Source: Mycobacterium sp.
Lineage (GTDB): Bacteria > Actinomycetota > Actinomycetes > Mycobacteriales > Mycobacteriaceae
Direction: 5' to 3'
Length of the DNA: 7,744 bases
Assembly: GCA_018500005.2 (NCBI GenBank)
Contig: JAHBAP020000549.1
Span: forward strand, 1-7,744
Shown: one piece after another, positions 1 through 6,486 of the stretch
Numbering within the stretch: the stretch's first letter is position 1
Layout of the letters: the number at the start of each line of letters is the position of its first letter
Translations under genes and position numbers: made by a program
The notes under the pieces: model-generated
The model's database searches: none
Seen by the model: only the letters and a program-made list of their open reading frames with translations
Told to the model about the DNA's origin: nothing

Positions 1-978
1 CGGGATCATCGGGTCGGCCGCGATAGCCGTCAGCCGCCCGCGGGACCGGGGCCGCATCAGGGCCACCCCGATGCTGGTGTGGGCGGCCCCGAACCCGGTC
101 GTGTAGGGGCGGATCTCCAGATTGCCGGTGGCCAGGACGGCCTCCAGCACCGGATGGCCCGGCGCACTCGGCCAGTCGGTGGCCAGCACCCACTCCGGAT
201 GGTCCTGGCAGTTCCGGCCGACCGGCAGGTCGGCGATCACCGGGATTCCCAGTGCCGCAAGCATCTCGGCGGGTCCAATCCCGGAGACCAGCAGCAGGTG
301 GGCCGATTCGATCGCGCCGGCCGACAGCACCACCCGGTCGGCGTCGATCCGGACCGGACCGGCCGGTCCGATGGCCTCCACCCCGGTGACCCGACCAGCC
401 TCGATCACGAGACGACCGACCCGGGTATCGGGCAGCACGGTGAGGTTGGGTCGGCCGAGTACGGGTTCGAGGAACACCGCGCCGGGTCCGCGACGACGGC
501 CGCCGGCGATGTTGAGCGGCACGGCAGCCACGGCGAATCCGGCCGCGTCGACGGCAGCCGCGAATGCCGCTGTGCTGGAGGCACACTGGCGCTGCGGCCG
601 AGGATCGAGGCGAGCTTCCACGGCGCGGTAGTGCGGTTCGACTTCGGCCCAGGACCAACCCGGCGGGGCGTCGTCGAAGTCCGCCGGAAGGGCGCGCCAG
701 AAGTAGCCGCCGTTGATCGCACCCGATCCCCCGACCACCGCACCGCGGACGATCGCGGCGCCGTCGGTGGCGGTCAGCATGGCCCGGTAGTGCCGGGCGA
801 CCGGACTGTCCGGTCCGATCGGCAGCATGGCGGAATCGTCGGTGACTGCCCGGATGACGGGGTCGGTGCGACCGGGGCCAGCCTCCAACACCGTGACCCG
901 TCGCTGCGGATCGGTCGAGAGACGTTCGGCGAGAACCGATCCGGCGCTGCCGGCCCCCACGATGAGGACGTCGGTCAC
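1..978 (-). CDS. mftG: MftG, GMC-family mycofactocinol dehydrogenase (C-terminus cut by window edge)
   Basis: FAD-dependent glucose-methanol-choline oxidoreductase. In mycobacteria MftG is known to reoxidise reduced mycofactocin (mycofactocinol) and link it to the respiratory chain. The window shows 326 codons without a stop, running off the left edge. Visible features are the N-terminal dinucleotide-binding loop GAGSAG (residues 8-13), the ribose-binding Glu at the end of strand 2 (E32), GMC signature 1 ([14 protein letters not shown], about 78-91), GMC signature 2 ([16 protein letters not shown], 221-236) and the QDHP motif (258-261). The catalytic C-terminal His region and the second FAD contact are outside the window; from my memory of family length, about 150 residues are missing. 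The GTG start at 978 overlaps the mftF stop as GTGA (4 bases) and lacks a convincing Shine-Dalgarno sequence, so translation is probably coupled to mftF. The GMC family is certain; the MftG name rests on position and family. Confidence 0.93.
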   Translation of the reverse strand, partial: MTDVLIVGAGSAGSVLAERLSTDPQRRVTVLEAGPGRTDPVIRAVTDDSAMLPIGPDSPVARHYRAMLTATDGAAIVRGAVVGGSGAINGGYFWRALPADFDDAPPGWSWAEVEPHYRAVEARLDPRPQRQCASSTAAFAAAVDAAGFAVAAVPLNIAGGRRRGPGAVFLEPVLGRPNLTVLPDTRVGRLVIEAGRVTGVEAIGPAGPVRIDADRVVLSAGAIESAHLLLVSGIGPAEMLAALGIPVIADLPVGRNCQDHPEWVLATDWPSAPGHPVLEAVLATGNLEIRPYTTGFGAAHTSIGVALMRPRSRGRLTAIAADPMIP

Positions 979-2372
979 CTGATATCGGGGCTCAGCGGTC
1001 GCAGGGTTCGCTCGCGCAGCACTCCCCGCCATAGCCCGGCCCCGTAGGCGATGTCGTCGAGGCGCTTGAGGACCAGATGGCTCAACGGGCCGATCGGCAT
1101 GGTTCCCGCCTCGAACTGCCGGCTGCGGGTAACCCTGTCCCTGACAGCGTCGATCAGTGCCGCCGCTAGCACCACCCGCCTGGCACGTTGGGACAGCACG
1201 GCGGCGACGGCGGCGACCGGCCAGTACGGGCGGCAGATCGCCGAGGCCAACTGCAGCCCCCCGTAGCCCAGACCACGGGCGGCAAGGACAGCGGTCTCGG
1301 CAACGCTCAAGTCGCTGCGGCAGACGGTGCCGGTGACCTTGCGGGTGTGCAGGCCGGCGAACACCGCGGCCGCCAGTAGACCGGTCAGCGATCCGGTGGC
1401 CACCGAAATCCAGGTCAGCAGACTGAACAACGGAATGACCACGGGCGCGGAATTCGCCCGATGACGCAGCGCCAGCGGGGCAGCCGACCCGCCGTAGAAC
1501 GCTCTGCGGGACAACCACTCTCGCGCGCCGGTGCGGTGTTCGTGGGCGACCAGCGCGACCGGTTCATAGCGCAGCCGTGCGCCGCCGGCCAGGAGCCGCC
1601 AGCACAGGTCGACATCCTCACCGGAGTGCAGCGCCTCGTCGAACCCGCCGATGTCGACTACGGTCGCGCGCCGGCAAACGATAGCCGCGCTGGGTACGTA
1701 GGAAACCGGGCCGTAGGGCGTCACCGGGGCTTCGCGCTCGCCGAGGTCCAGGGCCGAATGCATTGCCTCGTAGCGGGCGATCAGGCTGCCACCCGGATGC
1801 AGGGCCACGATCCGTGGCGCGGCCAGGGCGACGGTCGGGTCCGCGAAGTGGCCGAGCAGTGCCTCCAGCCAGCCCCGCCGGGGCAGCACATCGGCGTCCA
1901 GGAAGGCCACGTAGTCGGTCCGGCAACGGGTCAGTCCGGTGTTGCGGGCGGCGGCCGGGCCGCGACTGATCGGATGCCGCAGGATCTCGACGTCGGCGCC
2001 GCCGACATCGCCCGCGTTCACCGGGATCGCCGAGCCGTCATCGACGACCACCACCCGGATGCCGCGCAGGGCCGTCACCAGTCGATGCAGTCCGACGGCG
2101 TTGTCGCGGACCGGAATCACCACGGTGACGTCGCGGTGGGACGGTCCCCCGGCCGGCCGGGGATGAGCCACGGTCGAGTCGAGCAGCGCGCGGGCCAATT
2201 CGGCGGAGGTCGCGTCGTGGACCTGAAGGCGGCCGTTCTGGAGCATGTTCCGGGCGGCCGGCGCCAACCGCAGCAGTCGGGTGGGTGATCCGCCCAGCAG
2301 TGCCGAACCCCCGCCCACCGTCCTGACCCGGCGGTCGATCTGGACGGCGAACCCGTCCGGCAACCGGGTCAC
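975..2372 (-). CDS. mftF: MftF, family 2 glycosyltransferase of mycofactocin
   Basis: Known role: transfers glucose units to premycofactocin, building the beta-1,4-oligoglucose tail. The call is 465 residues. Residues 1-75 form a separate N-terminal segment. The GT-A domain starts near 81 (VTVVIPVRD) with the nucleotide-sugar motif DDGS at 111-114 and the metal-binding DAD at 159-161. [20 protein letters not shown] stretch at 242-260 carries the acidic acceptor-side motif (E252, D253). Hydrophobic stretches at about 311-340 and 382-416 could associate with the membrane. The GTG start at 2372 was chosen because it overlaps the mftE stop as GTGA, matching the junction style of the operon, and gives an N-terminus [10 protein letters not shown] typical of the family. 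A TTG at 2402 would add 10 residues with no family support. The mftF stop overlaps mftG by 4 bases. Confidence 0.95.
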   Translation of the reverse strand: MTRLPDGFAVQIDRRVRTVGGGSALLGGSPTRLLRLAPAARNMLQNGRLQVHDATSAELARALLDSTVAHPRPAGGPSHRDVTVVIPVRDNAVGLHRLVTALRGIRVVVVDDGSAIPVNAGDVGGADVEILRHPISRGPAAARNTGLTRCRTDYVAFLDADVLPRRGWLEALLGHFADPTVALAAPRIVALHPGGSLIARYEAMHSALDLGEREAPVTPYGPVSYVPSAAIVCRRATVVDIGGFDEALHSGEDVDLCWRLLAGGARLRYEPVALVAHEHRTGAREWLSRRAFYGGSAAPLALRHRANSAPVVIPLFSLLTWISVATGSLTGLLAAAVFAGLHTRKVTGTVCRSDLSVAETAVLAARGLGYGGLQLASAICRPYWPVAAVAAVLSQRARRVVLAAALIDAVRDRVTRSRQFEAGTMPIGPLSHLVLKRLDDIAYGAGLWRGVLRERTLRPLSPDIR

Positions 2373-3058
2373 GACAGCATCCCGTCCGGGCCGGGCGCCC
2401 AACGTCGCACCCGGTGCAGGCAGTCTTGGACCATTCCGGAGAAGATCCGCTCCCCTTCCTCCGCGGTGGCCGTGGTCGGATCACCCAGCACGCCGGACGG
2501 ACTGACCGCGGCCATCCCCGCTCTGCGCAGCGCGGGCATCAGCGCGACAAGCGGTTCAGTGTTACCCGGGGCCAACCGGTCCGCCAGCACCAGTGCGGGG
2601 CAAAGATGCAGCAGCACAGAGGTTTCGGTATGCCCGGCGTGAGCGTCGACCGCATCCGCGCATCCGCCGGCCCAGGCCACCTCACGGCCTTCACTGCGCA
2701 GCGTCGTCACGGCTGGGCGCAGCGCATCGAGATTGCCGCCGTGCCCGTTGACGAACACGACGCGGTCGGCCCAGTCGCACGCCGAGCGGGCGTACTCCAC
2801 CAGCACTGCGCCCAGTGCGGCGGTGCCGATCGAGACGGTGCCGGCGAACCCCTGGTGCTCACCGGCGGCACCGTAGGCGATGGCCGGAGCCAGCAGATGG
2901 CCGAGTCGTTCGGCGACGCGCCGGGCCAACGCCGTCGCGATGCGGGTATCGGTGTCGAGTGGGAGGTGCGGACCGTGCTGCTCAATCGAGCCGACCGGGA
3001 CGACCAGGGTGGGAGCAGTTCCCGCCACCTGGCCGGAGGAGCACTCCCCCAGGTTCAC
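2369..3058 (-). CDS. mftE: MftE, creatininase-type peptidase releasing the modified VY dipeptide
   Basis: Metal-dependent amidohydrolase of the creatininase family. MftE is known to cleave the MftC-modified precursor before its C-terminal Val-Tyr, releasing the cross-linked decarboxylated dipeptide AHDP. The protein is 229 residues. The family metal site is visible: [16 protein letters not shown] (23-38) supplies E26, H28 and D37, with the creatininase spacing. NGHGGN follows at 104-109, and HAGHTE at 140-145 supplies the later His/Glu ligands. There is no signal peptide, so it should be cytosolic. The GTG start at 3058 shares one base with the mftD stop (TAGTG). No good Shine-Dalgarno sequence lies upstream, so reinitiation after mftD is likely. 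The length is normal for the family and no key residue appears to be missing. Confidence 0.95.
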   Translation of the reverse strand: MNLGECSSGQVAGTAPTLVVPVGSIEQHGPHLPLDTDTRIATALARRVAERLGHLLAPAIAYGAAGEHQGFAGTVSIGTAALGAVLVEYARSACDWADRVVFVNGHGGNLDALRPAVTTLRSEGREVAWAGGCADAVDAHAGHTETSVLLHLCPALVLADRLAPGNTEPLVALMPALRRAGMAAVSPSGVLGDPTTATAEEGERIFSGMVQDCLHRVRRWAPGPDGMLS

Positions 3059-4233
3059 TAGCCGCCCAGGGTTCGGGTGAATCCGGCCGGGATCAGGATG
3101 TCCTCACGGGTGAGGTCGTGGACGGAGGACTTCCCGATTCCGCGGAGCGCCGAATCGATTCCGCCGCTCATGATGTCCAGAACGTTTTCCACACCGGCCT
3201 GCCCGGCCGCGGCCAGACCCCACAGGTAGGCCCGGCCGATCATCACCGCACGGGCCCCCAGCGCCAAGGCCTTGACCACATCACTGCCCCGCCGCACGCC
3301 GCCGTCCAGAAGGACCTCGATCTGGCCGCCGACGGCGTCGGCGATGGCCGGCAGCGCCCGGATCGACGCCGGGGTGCCGTCAAGGTTGTTGCCGCCGTGG
3401 TTGGAGACTGAGATCGCCGAAACACCGGCGTCCACAGCACGTTTGGCGTCATCGACGCGCATCACACCCTTGAGCATGAACTCGCCGCCCCATAGTTCCC
3501 GGATCCACGCGATGTCGTCCCAGGTCGGCGGCGGGGTGCCCATCCACTCGCCGTAGGCCTCGAAGAACGGCGGGCCGTCCGCACCACGGGCGGCCTGGTT
3601 GGGAACGGTGAGCGACGGCGGCTTGAGAGTCTTGGCCCATTCCAGGAACCAGCGCGGCCGGACGAGGCCCTGAGGCGCCATCTTGACGGCGGTGAGGTAG
3701 TCCATCTTCGGCGGGATCTTCGGACTTCCCCAGTCCCGGCCGTGCGAGAAACTCCAGTCGGTGGCGACGATCAGGCCGACCGCCCCGGCAGCGCGCGCCC
3801 GCTCCACCCGGCGCGTGATGGCCTCGCGGTCGCCGAGCCAGTAGATCTGGAAGAAGGTCTTGGGGTTGACCGCGACGACTTCTTCGATCGGCTTGCTCGC
3901 GAACGACGACAGGCCCATCGCGGTGCCGCGGGCGGCCGCCGCACGTGCGACGGCGACTTCACCGTCGGGATTCACCGCCTGGACGCCGGTCGGCGAGATC
4001 ACCACCGGGAATGGGATGTCCTGGCCCATCACGGTTGTCGCCAGATCACGCTTCTCGGTGGCACCGATGACATGCGGGGCGAAGCCCAACTCACCGAACG
4101 CCTCGACGTTGTCGGAGTAGGTCACACCTTTCTCACTGCCGGCCAGCAGAGCGGCGTAGACACCCTTGGGCAGTCGCTTCCTGGCGCGCTCCTGCGCGAC
4201 GGCGACGGTCTCGAACCAGACATCACGGGCCAT
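3058..4233 (-). CDS. mftD: MftD, FMN-dependent dehydrogenase forming premycofactocin
   Basis: Member of the FMN-dependent alpha-hydroxy-acid dehydrogenase (lactate/glycolate oxidase) family. MftD is known to oxidatively deaminate AHDP to premycofactocin, creating the redox-active alpha-keto amide. The protein is 391 residues, a complete TIM barrel. Seen motifs are PTGVQAVNPDGE (81-92) in the phosphate/FMN region, FQIYWLGD (128-135), the flavin-contacting Lys in LKG (254-256), the catalytic His in SNHGG (277-281, H279), and the C-terminal FMN phosphate loop DGGVRRGSDVVKALALGA (310-327) ending in MIGRAYLWGL. The residue after SNHGG is Asn, where alpha-hydroxy-acid oxidases have the carboxylate-binding Arg; this fits an amine/lactam substrate. 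The ATG at 4233 shares one base with the mftC TAA stop (TAATG). An upstream in-frame extension through mftC is only an antisense-free reading frame and is not the gene start, because MARDVWFETV is the family-like N-terminus. Confidence 0.96.
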   Translation of the reverse strand: MARDVWFETVAVAQERARKRLPKGVYAALLAGSEKGVTYSDNVEAFGELGFAPHVIGATEKRDLATTVMGQDIPFPVVISPTGVQAVNPDGEVAVARAAAARGTAMGLSSFASKPIEEVVAVNPKTFFQIYWLGDREAITRRVERARAAGAVGLIVATDWSFSHGRDWGSPKIPPKMDYLTAVKMAPQGLVRPRWFLEWAKTLKPPSLTVPNQAARGADGPPFFEAYGEWMGTPPPTWDDIAWIRELWGGEFMLKGVMRVDDAKRAVDAGVSAISVSNHGGNNLDGTPASIRALPAIADAVGGQIEVLLDGGVRRGSDVVKALALGARAVMIGRAYLWGLAAAGQAGVENVLDIMSGGIDSALRGIGKSSVHDLTREDILIPAGFTRTLGG

Positions 4234-5408
4234 TAGACGGGGCTTTCGTTGCAGGGCTTGGAGGGCGCCTTGGCAGGTGGCCGGGCCAGGGTCAGCAGCA
4301 CGGTGCGGGAATGGTCGACCCGGGGGCGCGGGGTCTCCCGATCGGCGGCGAGGGCGGTTTCGCCGAATCCCTGCACGCATTCCGGATCCGGGCCGTCGAT
4401 CGGAAGTCCGGTGAAGAACTTCGCTGCCATGCAACCACCGCGGCAACTGTCGTAATGACCGCAACCCGAACAGGCACCGGCCGACTGCGGGGAGCGCAGT
4501 TCGGTGAACAGCGCGGAGTTCTTCCACACCTCGCCGAAGCCCTGGGGACTGCCGGACTCATTGGCGGACAACACGTTTCCGGCCAGGAAGCGGTCATGGA
4601 TGGCGAACGGGCAGGCATAGACGTCACCGACCGGATCGATCAGGCACACCACCCGACCGGCGCCGCACATGTTCAGTCCGGACAGCGCGCCGGGCTGTCC
4701 GAGGCCGGACAGGTGGAAGAACGAGTCCCCGGTGAGTACCCGCTCGCCGTGCTCGACCAGCCAGTTGTACAACTGCACCTGTTGCTCGGCGGTGGGGTGC
4801 AGTTCGTCCCAGACGTCGGCACCGCGACCGGATGGCCGCAACCGGGTGATCCGCAGCGTCGCACCGTAGCGGTCGGCCAGCGCCTTGAACTCGTCGAGTT
4901 GCCCGACATTGTGCCGTGTGACCACCACCGAGATCTTGGGATCCGAAAAGCCTGCTGCAGCAAGGTTTTCCAGCGCCCGCACGGCCATCGCGAATGATCC
5001 GGTGCCCCGCACCGCGTCGTTGACATCGGCGGTGGCGCCGTCGACTGAAATCTGCACGTCGACGTAGTCGCTGGCAGCCAGTCTGGCGGCCACCTCCGGG
5101 GTGATGCGGACCCCGTTGGTGGAGAACTTCACCCCGACGTGGTGGGCGGTGGCATAGTCCACCAGTTCCCAGAAGTCCGGCCGCACGGTCGGCTCACCGC
5201 CGCCGATGTTGACGTAGAAAACCTGCATGCGCTCGAGCTCGTCGATGATCGCCTTGCACTGGTCGGTGGACAGTTCGCCGGGGTCGCGGCGACCCGAGGA
5301 GGACAGGCAATGCACGCAGGCCAGGTTGCAGGCGTAGGTCAGTTCCCAGGTCAGGCAGATCGGCGCGTCGAGTCCCTTCTCGAACTGCTCGATCAGACCG
5401 GAGGTCAT
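4233..5408 (-). CDS. mftC: MftC, radical SAM/SPASM mycofactocin maturase
   Basis: Known role: in two S-adenosylmethionine-dependent steps it oxidatively decarboxylates the C-terminal Tyr of MftA and then cross-links it to the penultimate Val. The protein is 391 residues. The radical SAM cluster motif is C27-x3-C31-x2-C34 (ACNLACVHC), with the SAM-binding GGGEP at 69-73 and KFSTNG at 94-99. The C-terminal SPASM domain, which holds two auxiliary iron-sulfur clusters, supplies C248, C255, C266, C313, C316, C322, C326 and C344, the last four in the arrangement CSGCGHYDSCRGGC...C. A basic/proline-rich tail with one more Cys (386) follows. The ATG at 5408 overlaps the mftB stop as ATGA. The reading frame is open further upstream over mftB, but [28 protein letters not shown] is the expected N-terminal layout. 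All ligands needed for activity appear present. Confidence 0.97.
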   Translation of the reverse strand: MTSGLIEQFEKGLDAPICLTWELTYACNLACVHCLSSSGRRDPGELSTDQCKAIIDELERMQVFYVNIGGGEPTVRPDFWELVDYATAHHVGVKFSTNGVRITPEVAARLAASDYVDVQISVDGATADVNDAVRGTGSFAMAVRALENLAAAGFSDPKISVVVTRHNVGQLDEFKALADRYGATLRITRLRPSGRGADVWDELHPTAEQQVQLYNWLVEHGERVLTGDSFFHLSGLGQPGALSGLNMCGAGRVVCLIDPVGDVYACPFAIHDRFLAGNVLSANESGSPQGFGEVWKNSALFTELRSPQSAGACSGCGHYDSCRGGCMAAKFFTGLPIDGPDPECVQGFGETALAADRETPRPRVDHSRTVLLTLARPPAKAPSKPCNESPV

Positions 5409-5704
5409 GCGGGTACCAGCATGTTCGATTCGGCGAGCACATTCAGCGCGTGCAGGTATGGACCCCGCTGTCCTTGTTCCACGCCGGCAGAGGCCAGCGC
5501 AGAGGAAACGTCGGGATGGTCGGCGAGCGACTCGACCACGGCGACGATGATGCGGTTCTTGAGGAACGACAGCTTTCGGGTGCCGAAGTGGTACAGCAAC
5601 GCCCCGAAAGGTTCGGGCCGCACGGCTACCTGCGGATGCAGCCGCCAGGCTCCCGGCATGAGCCCCACGAGATCGAGTGGGTGGTCGATCAGTAGACCCC
5701 GCAC
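5405..5704 (-). CDS. mftB: MftB, RiPP recognition element protein (MftA chaperone)
   Basis: Small peptide-binding protein with a PqqD-like winged-helix (RRE) fold. It is known to bind the MftA leader and deliver it to MftC. The longest form is 99 residues. The family core [20 protein letters not shown] followed by [10 protein letters not shown] occupies about 21-50, and the C-terminus keeps the [12 protein letters not shown] block. The GTG at 5704 is the most upstream start after an in-frame TGA at 5726-5728 and places the start inside mftA, a 16-base overlap. Other possible starts are GTG at 5668 and ATG at 5659 (before PGAWRLHPQ), which would leave a very short segment before the conserved core. 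None has a strong Shine-Dalgarno sequence. The end overlaps mftC as ATGA. The identity is secure; the start is not. Confidence 0.93.
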   Translation of the reverse strand: MRGLLIDHPLDLVGLMPGAWRLHPQVAVRPEPFGALLYHFGTRKLSFLKNRIIVAVVESLADHPDVSSALASAGVEQGQRGPYLHALNVLAESNMLVPA

Positions 5705-5787
5705 ATCCCGTCGATGGAAACCTCTTCAACCAGGCTCTCGGTCACCAATTCGGAAGCGGTCGCGTTCTCGTTCTGGGTGGGCTCCAT
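5689..5787 (-). CDS. mftA: MftA, mycofactocin precursor peptide
   Basis: A 32-residue ribosomally made precursor. The acidic leader begins [21 protein letters not shown] and the C-terminus is the family hallmark IDGMCGVY (25-32). The terminal V31-Y32 pair is the known source of the mycofactocin core: MftC modifies it, and MftE cuts after G30. The ATG at 5787 was chosen because it follows an AAAGGA ribosome-binding site at 7 bases. The longer in-frame extension to 5958 would cross the promoter region and mftR, and it has no family support. First gene of the operon; its 3' end lies inside the longest version of mftB. The good ribosome-binding site here, compared with weak sites at later genes, fits the need for excess precursor peptide. 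Confidence 0.96.
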   Translation of the reverse strand: MEPTQNENATASELVTESLVEEVSIDGMCGVY

Positions 5788-5794
5788 GTGGGAA

Positions 5795-5800
5795 TCCTTT
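5795..5800 (-). promoter_or_regulatory. Ribosome-binding site of mftA
   Basis: The minus-strand sequence AAAGGA lies 7 bases upstream of the mftA ATG. It is the clearest Shine-Dalgarno match in the operon and fixes the start of the 32-residue reading frame. Confidence 0.75.
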
Positions 5801-5831
5801 CGTGAAATCTCGACATTGCAGCGTCGCGACC

Positions 5832-5854
5832 GCCAGAATATGGCATTAGGTGCC
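5832..5854. promoter_or_regulatory. Candidate MftR operator: phased GCCA/TGGCA/TGCC half-sites
   Basis: Two inverted repeats share a middle arm: GCCA-5 bases-TGGC (5832-5844) and GGCA-5 bases-TGCC (5842-5854). A perfect 8-base palindrome GTCGCGAC lies just to the left (5823-5830). The block covers the candidate -10 elements of both genes, where a TetR-type repressor would be expected to bind. The arms are only 4 bases long, so this could be chance. Assigning it to MftR is inference. Confidence 0.35.
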
Positions 5855-5858
5855 GAAA

Positions 5859-5866
5859 AGGGAAGG
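5859..5866 (+). promoter_or_regulatory. Ribosome-binding site supporting the GTG start of mftR
   Basis: The purine run AGGGAAGG ends 9 bases before the GTG at 5876. No comparable signal precedes the in-frame ATG codons at 5840 or 5714, so it decides the start in favour of GTG. Confidence 0.6.
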
Positions 5867-5875
5867 TTTGTTTCA

Positions 5876-6466
5876 GTGCAGACAGCACGGCGACTCGGGC
5901 GCCGACGGACGACGACCCAGGGCCACATCGCCGAGGTGGCTCTCGAGTTGTTCGACACCTACGGCTTCACCGAGGTGAGCGTCGACGACGTGGCGGTGGC
6001 CGCCGGGATCGCCCGGCGCACACTGTTCCGCTACTACCCGTCGAAGAACGCCATCCCGTGGGCCGACTTCGATTCCCACCTGCAGCACTTCGGCGCCTTG
6101 CTCGACGGAACCGACCCTGCCCAACCGCTCCGGACGGCGCTGCGGACGGCGCTGCTGGACTTCAACACCTTCGACGATTCCGAGGCCGACCGGCACCGGC
6201 TGCGGATGCGGGTGATCCTGCAGACCGCCGAATTGCAGGCCTACTCGATGACCATGTACGCCGGCTGGCGGAACGTGGTCGCCGAGTTCGTGGCACGCCG
6301 AACTGGCTGTCGCCCAACGGATCTGGCGCCACAGACGCAGGCCTGGGCGATGCTCGGCGTAGCGATGTCGGCTTACGAGCACTGGTTGGGAGAGGGCAGC
6401 GGGGCGGCGGCGCTGCGCCAGGCGCTGGCCGACGCTTTCGACGCCGCCGGTGGCCTTTTCGCCTGA
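5876..6466 (+). CDS. mftR: MftR, TetR-family regulator of the mycofactocin operon
   Basis: A one-domain TetR-type DNA-binding regulator of 196 residues. In mycobacteria MftR is reported to control the mft operon and to respond to long-chain acyl-CoA; that is family knowledge, not visible here. The N-terminal helix-turn-helix spans about residues 14-60: [20 protein letters not shown], then [24 protein letters not shown], where [10 protein letters not shown] is the typical TetR recognition helix. The rest is a helical ligand/dimer domain with an [18 protein letters not shown] stretch and an [16 protein letters not shown] helix near the end. The GTG at 5876 was chosen for its ribosome-binding site and because the family N-terminus (ARRLGRR) follows at once. 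The reading frame is open back to 5714, but that part overlaps mftA antisense and the promoter. It faces mftA divergently, so autoregulation is likely. Confidence 0.92.
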   Translation: MQTARRLGRRRTTTQGHIAEVALELFDTYGFTEVSVDDVAVAAGIARRTLFRYYPSKNAIPWADFDSHLQHFGALLDGTDPAQPLRTALRTALLDFNTFDDSEADRHRLRMRVILQTAELQAYSMTMYAGWRNVVAEFVARRTGCRPTDLAPQTQAWAMLGVAMSAYEHWLGEGSGAAALRQALADAFDAAGGLFA

Positions 6467-6486
6467 GTCGTTCGCCTCGGCTGACA

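Larger units (their letters stand above)
5788..5875. promoter_or_regulatory. Divergent mftA/mftR promoter-operator region
   Basis: This 88-base gap is the only sizeable intergenic region in the window. It separates two divergently read genes, so it must hold both start signals. Towards mftA, TATTCT on the minus strand (5840-5835) is a possible -10 element, leaving a leader of about 40 bases. Towards mftR, TTGCAG (5816-5821), 17 bases, then TATGGC (5839-5844) is a possible -35/-10 pair, leaving a leader of about 25 bases. The two candidate -10 elements overlap. The hexamers are weak matches, as is common in actinobacteria, so the exact start sites are uncertain. Confidence 0.55.

Noticed and set aside
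79..1047. 322-codon open frame on the plus strand opposite mftG
   Set aside because: No family motif. The minus strand encodes a GMC oxidoreductase with both family signatures.
1461..2288. 275-codon open frame on the plus strand opposite mftF
   Set aside because: Antisense shadow of a high-GC gene. The composition is Arg/Gly/Gln/His-rich with no recognisable domain, and the opposite strand is a clear glycosyltransferase.
2373..2402. TTG start for mftF at 2402
   Set aside because: The GTG at 2372 gives the GTGA overlap seen elsewhere in the operon and the expected N-terminus; the 10 extra residues have no support.
2414..3061. 215-codon open frame on the plus strand opposite mftE
   Set aside because: Low-complexity shadow frame. 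The minus-strand frame carries intact creatininase metal ligands and fits the operon junctions.
5714..5875. N-terminal extension of mftR from the ATG at 5714 or 5840
   Set aside because: It overlaps mftA antisense and both promoters, has no ribosome-binding site, and adds sequence unlike TetR proteins. The GTG at 5876 has a purine-rich site at 9 bases.
5689..5958. 89-residue version of mftA starting at 5958
   Set aside because: The extra N-terminus would run antisense through the start of mftR and the promoter region. The 32-residue form has a proper ribosome-binding site and the family's length.
6452..6486. Possible terminator between mftR and the SulP gene
   Set aside because: Only a direct TTCGCCT repeat (6458-6464 and 6471-6477) and poorly paired arms are present; there is no stable hairpin with a T-run.
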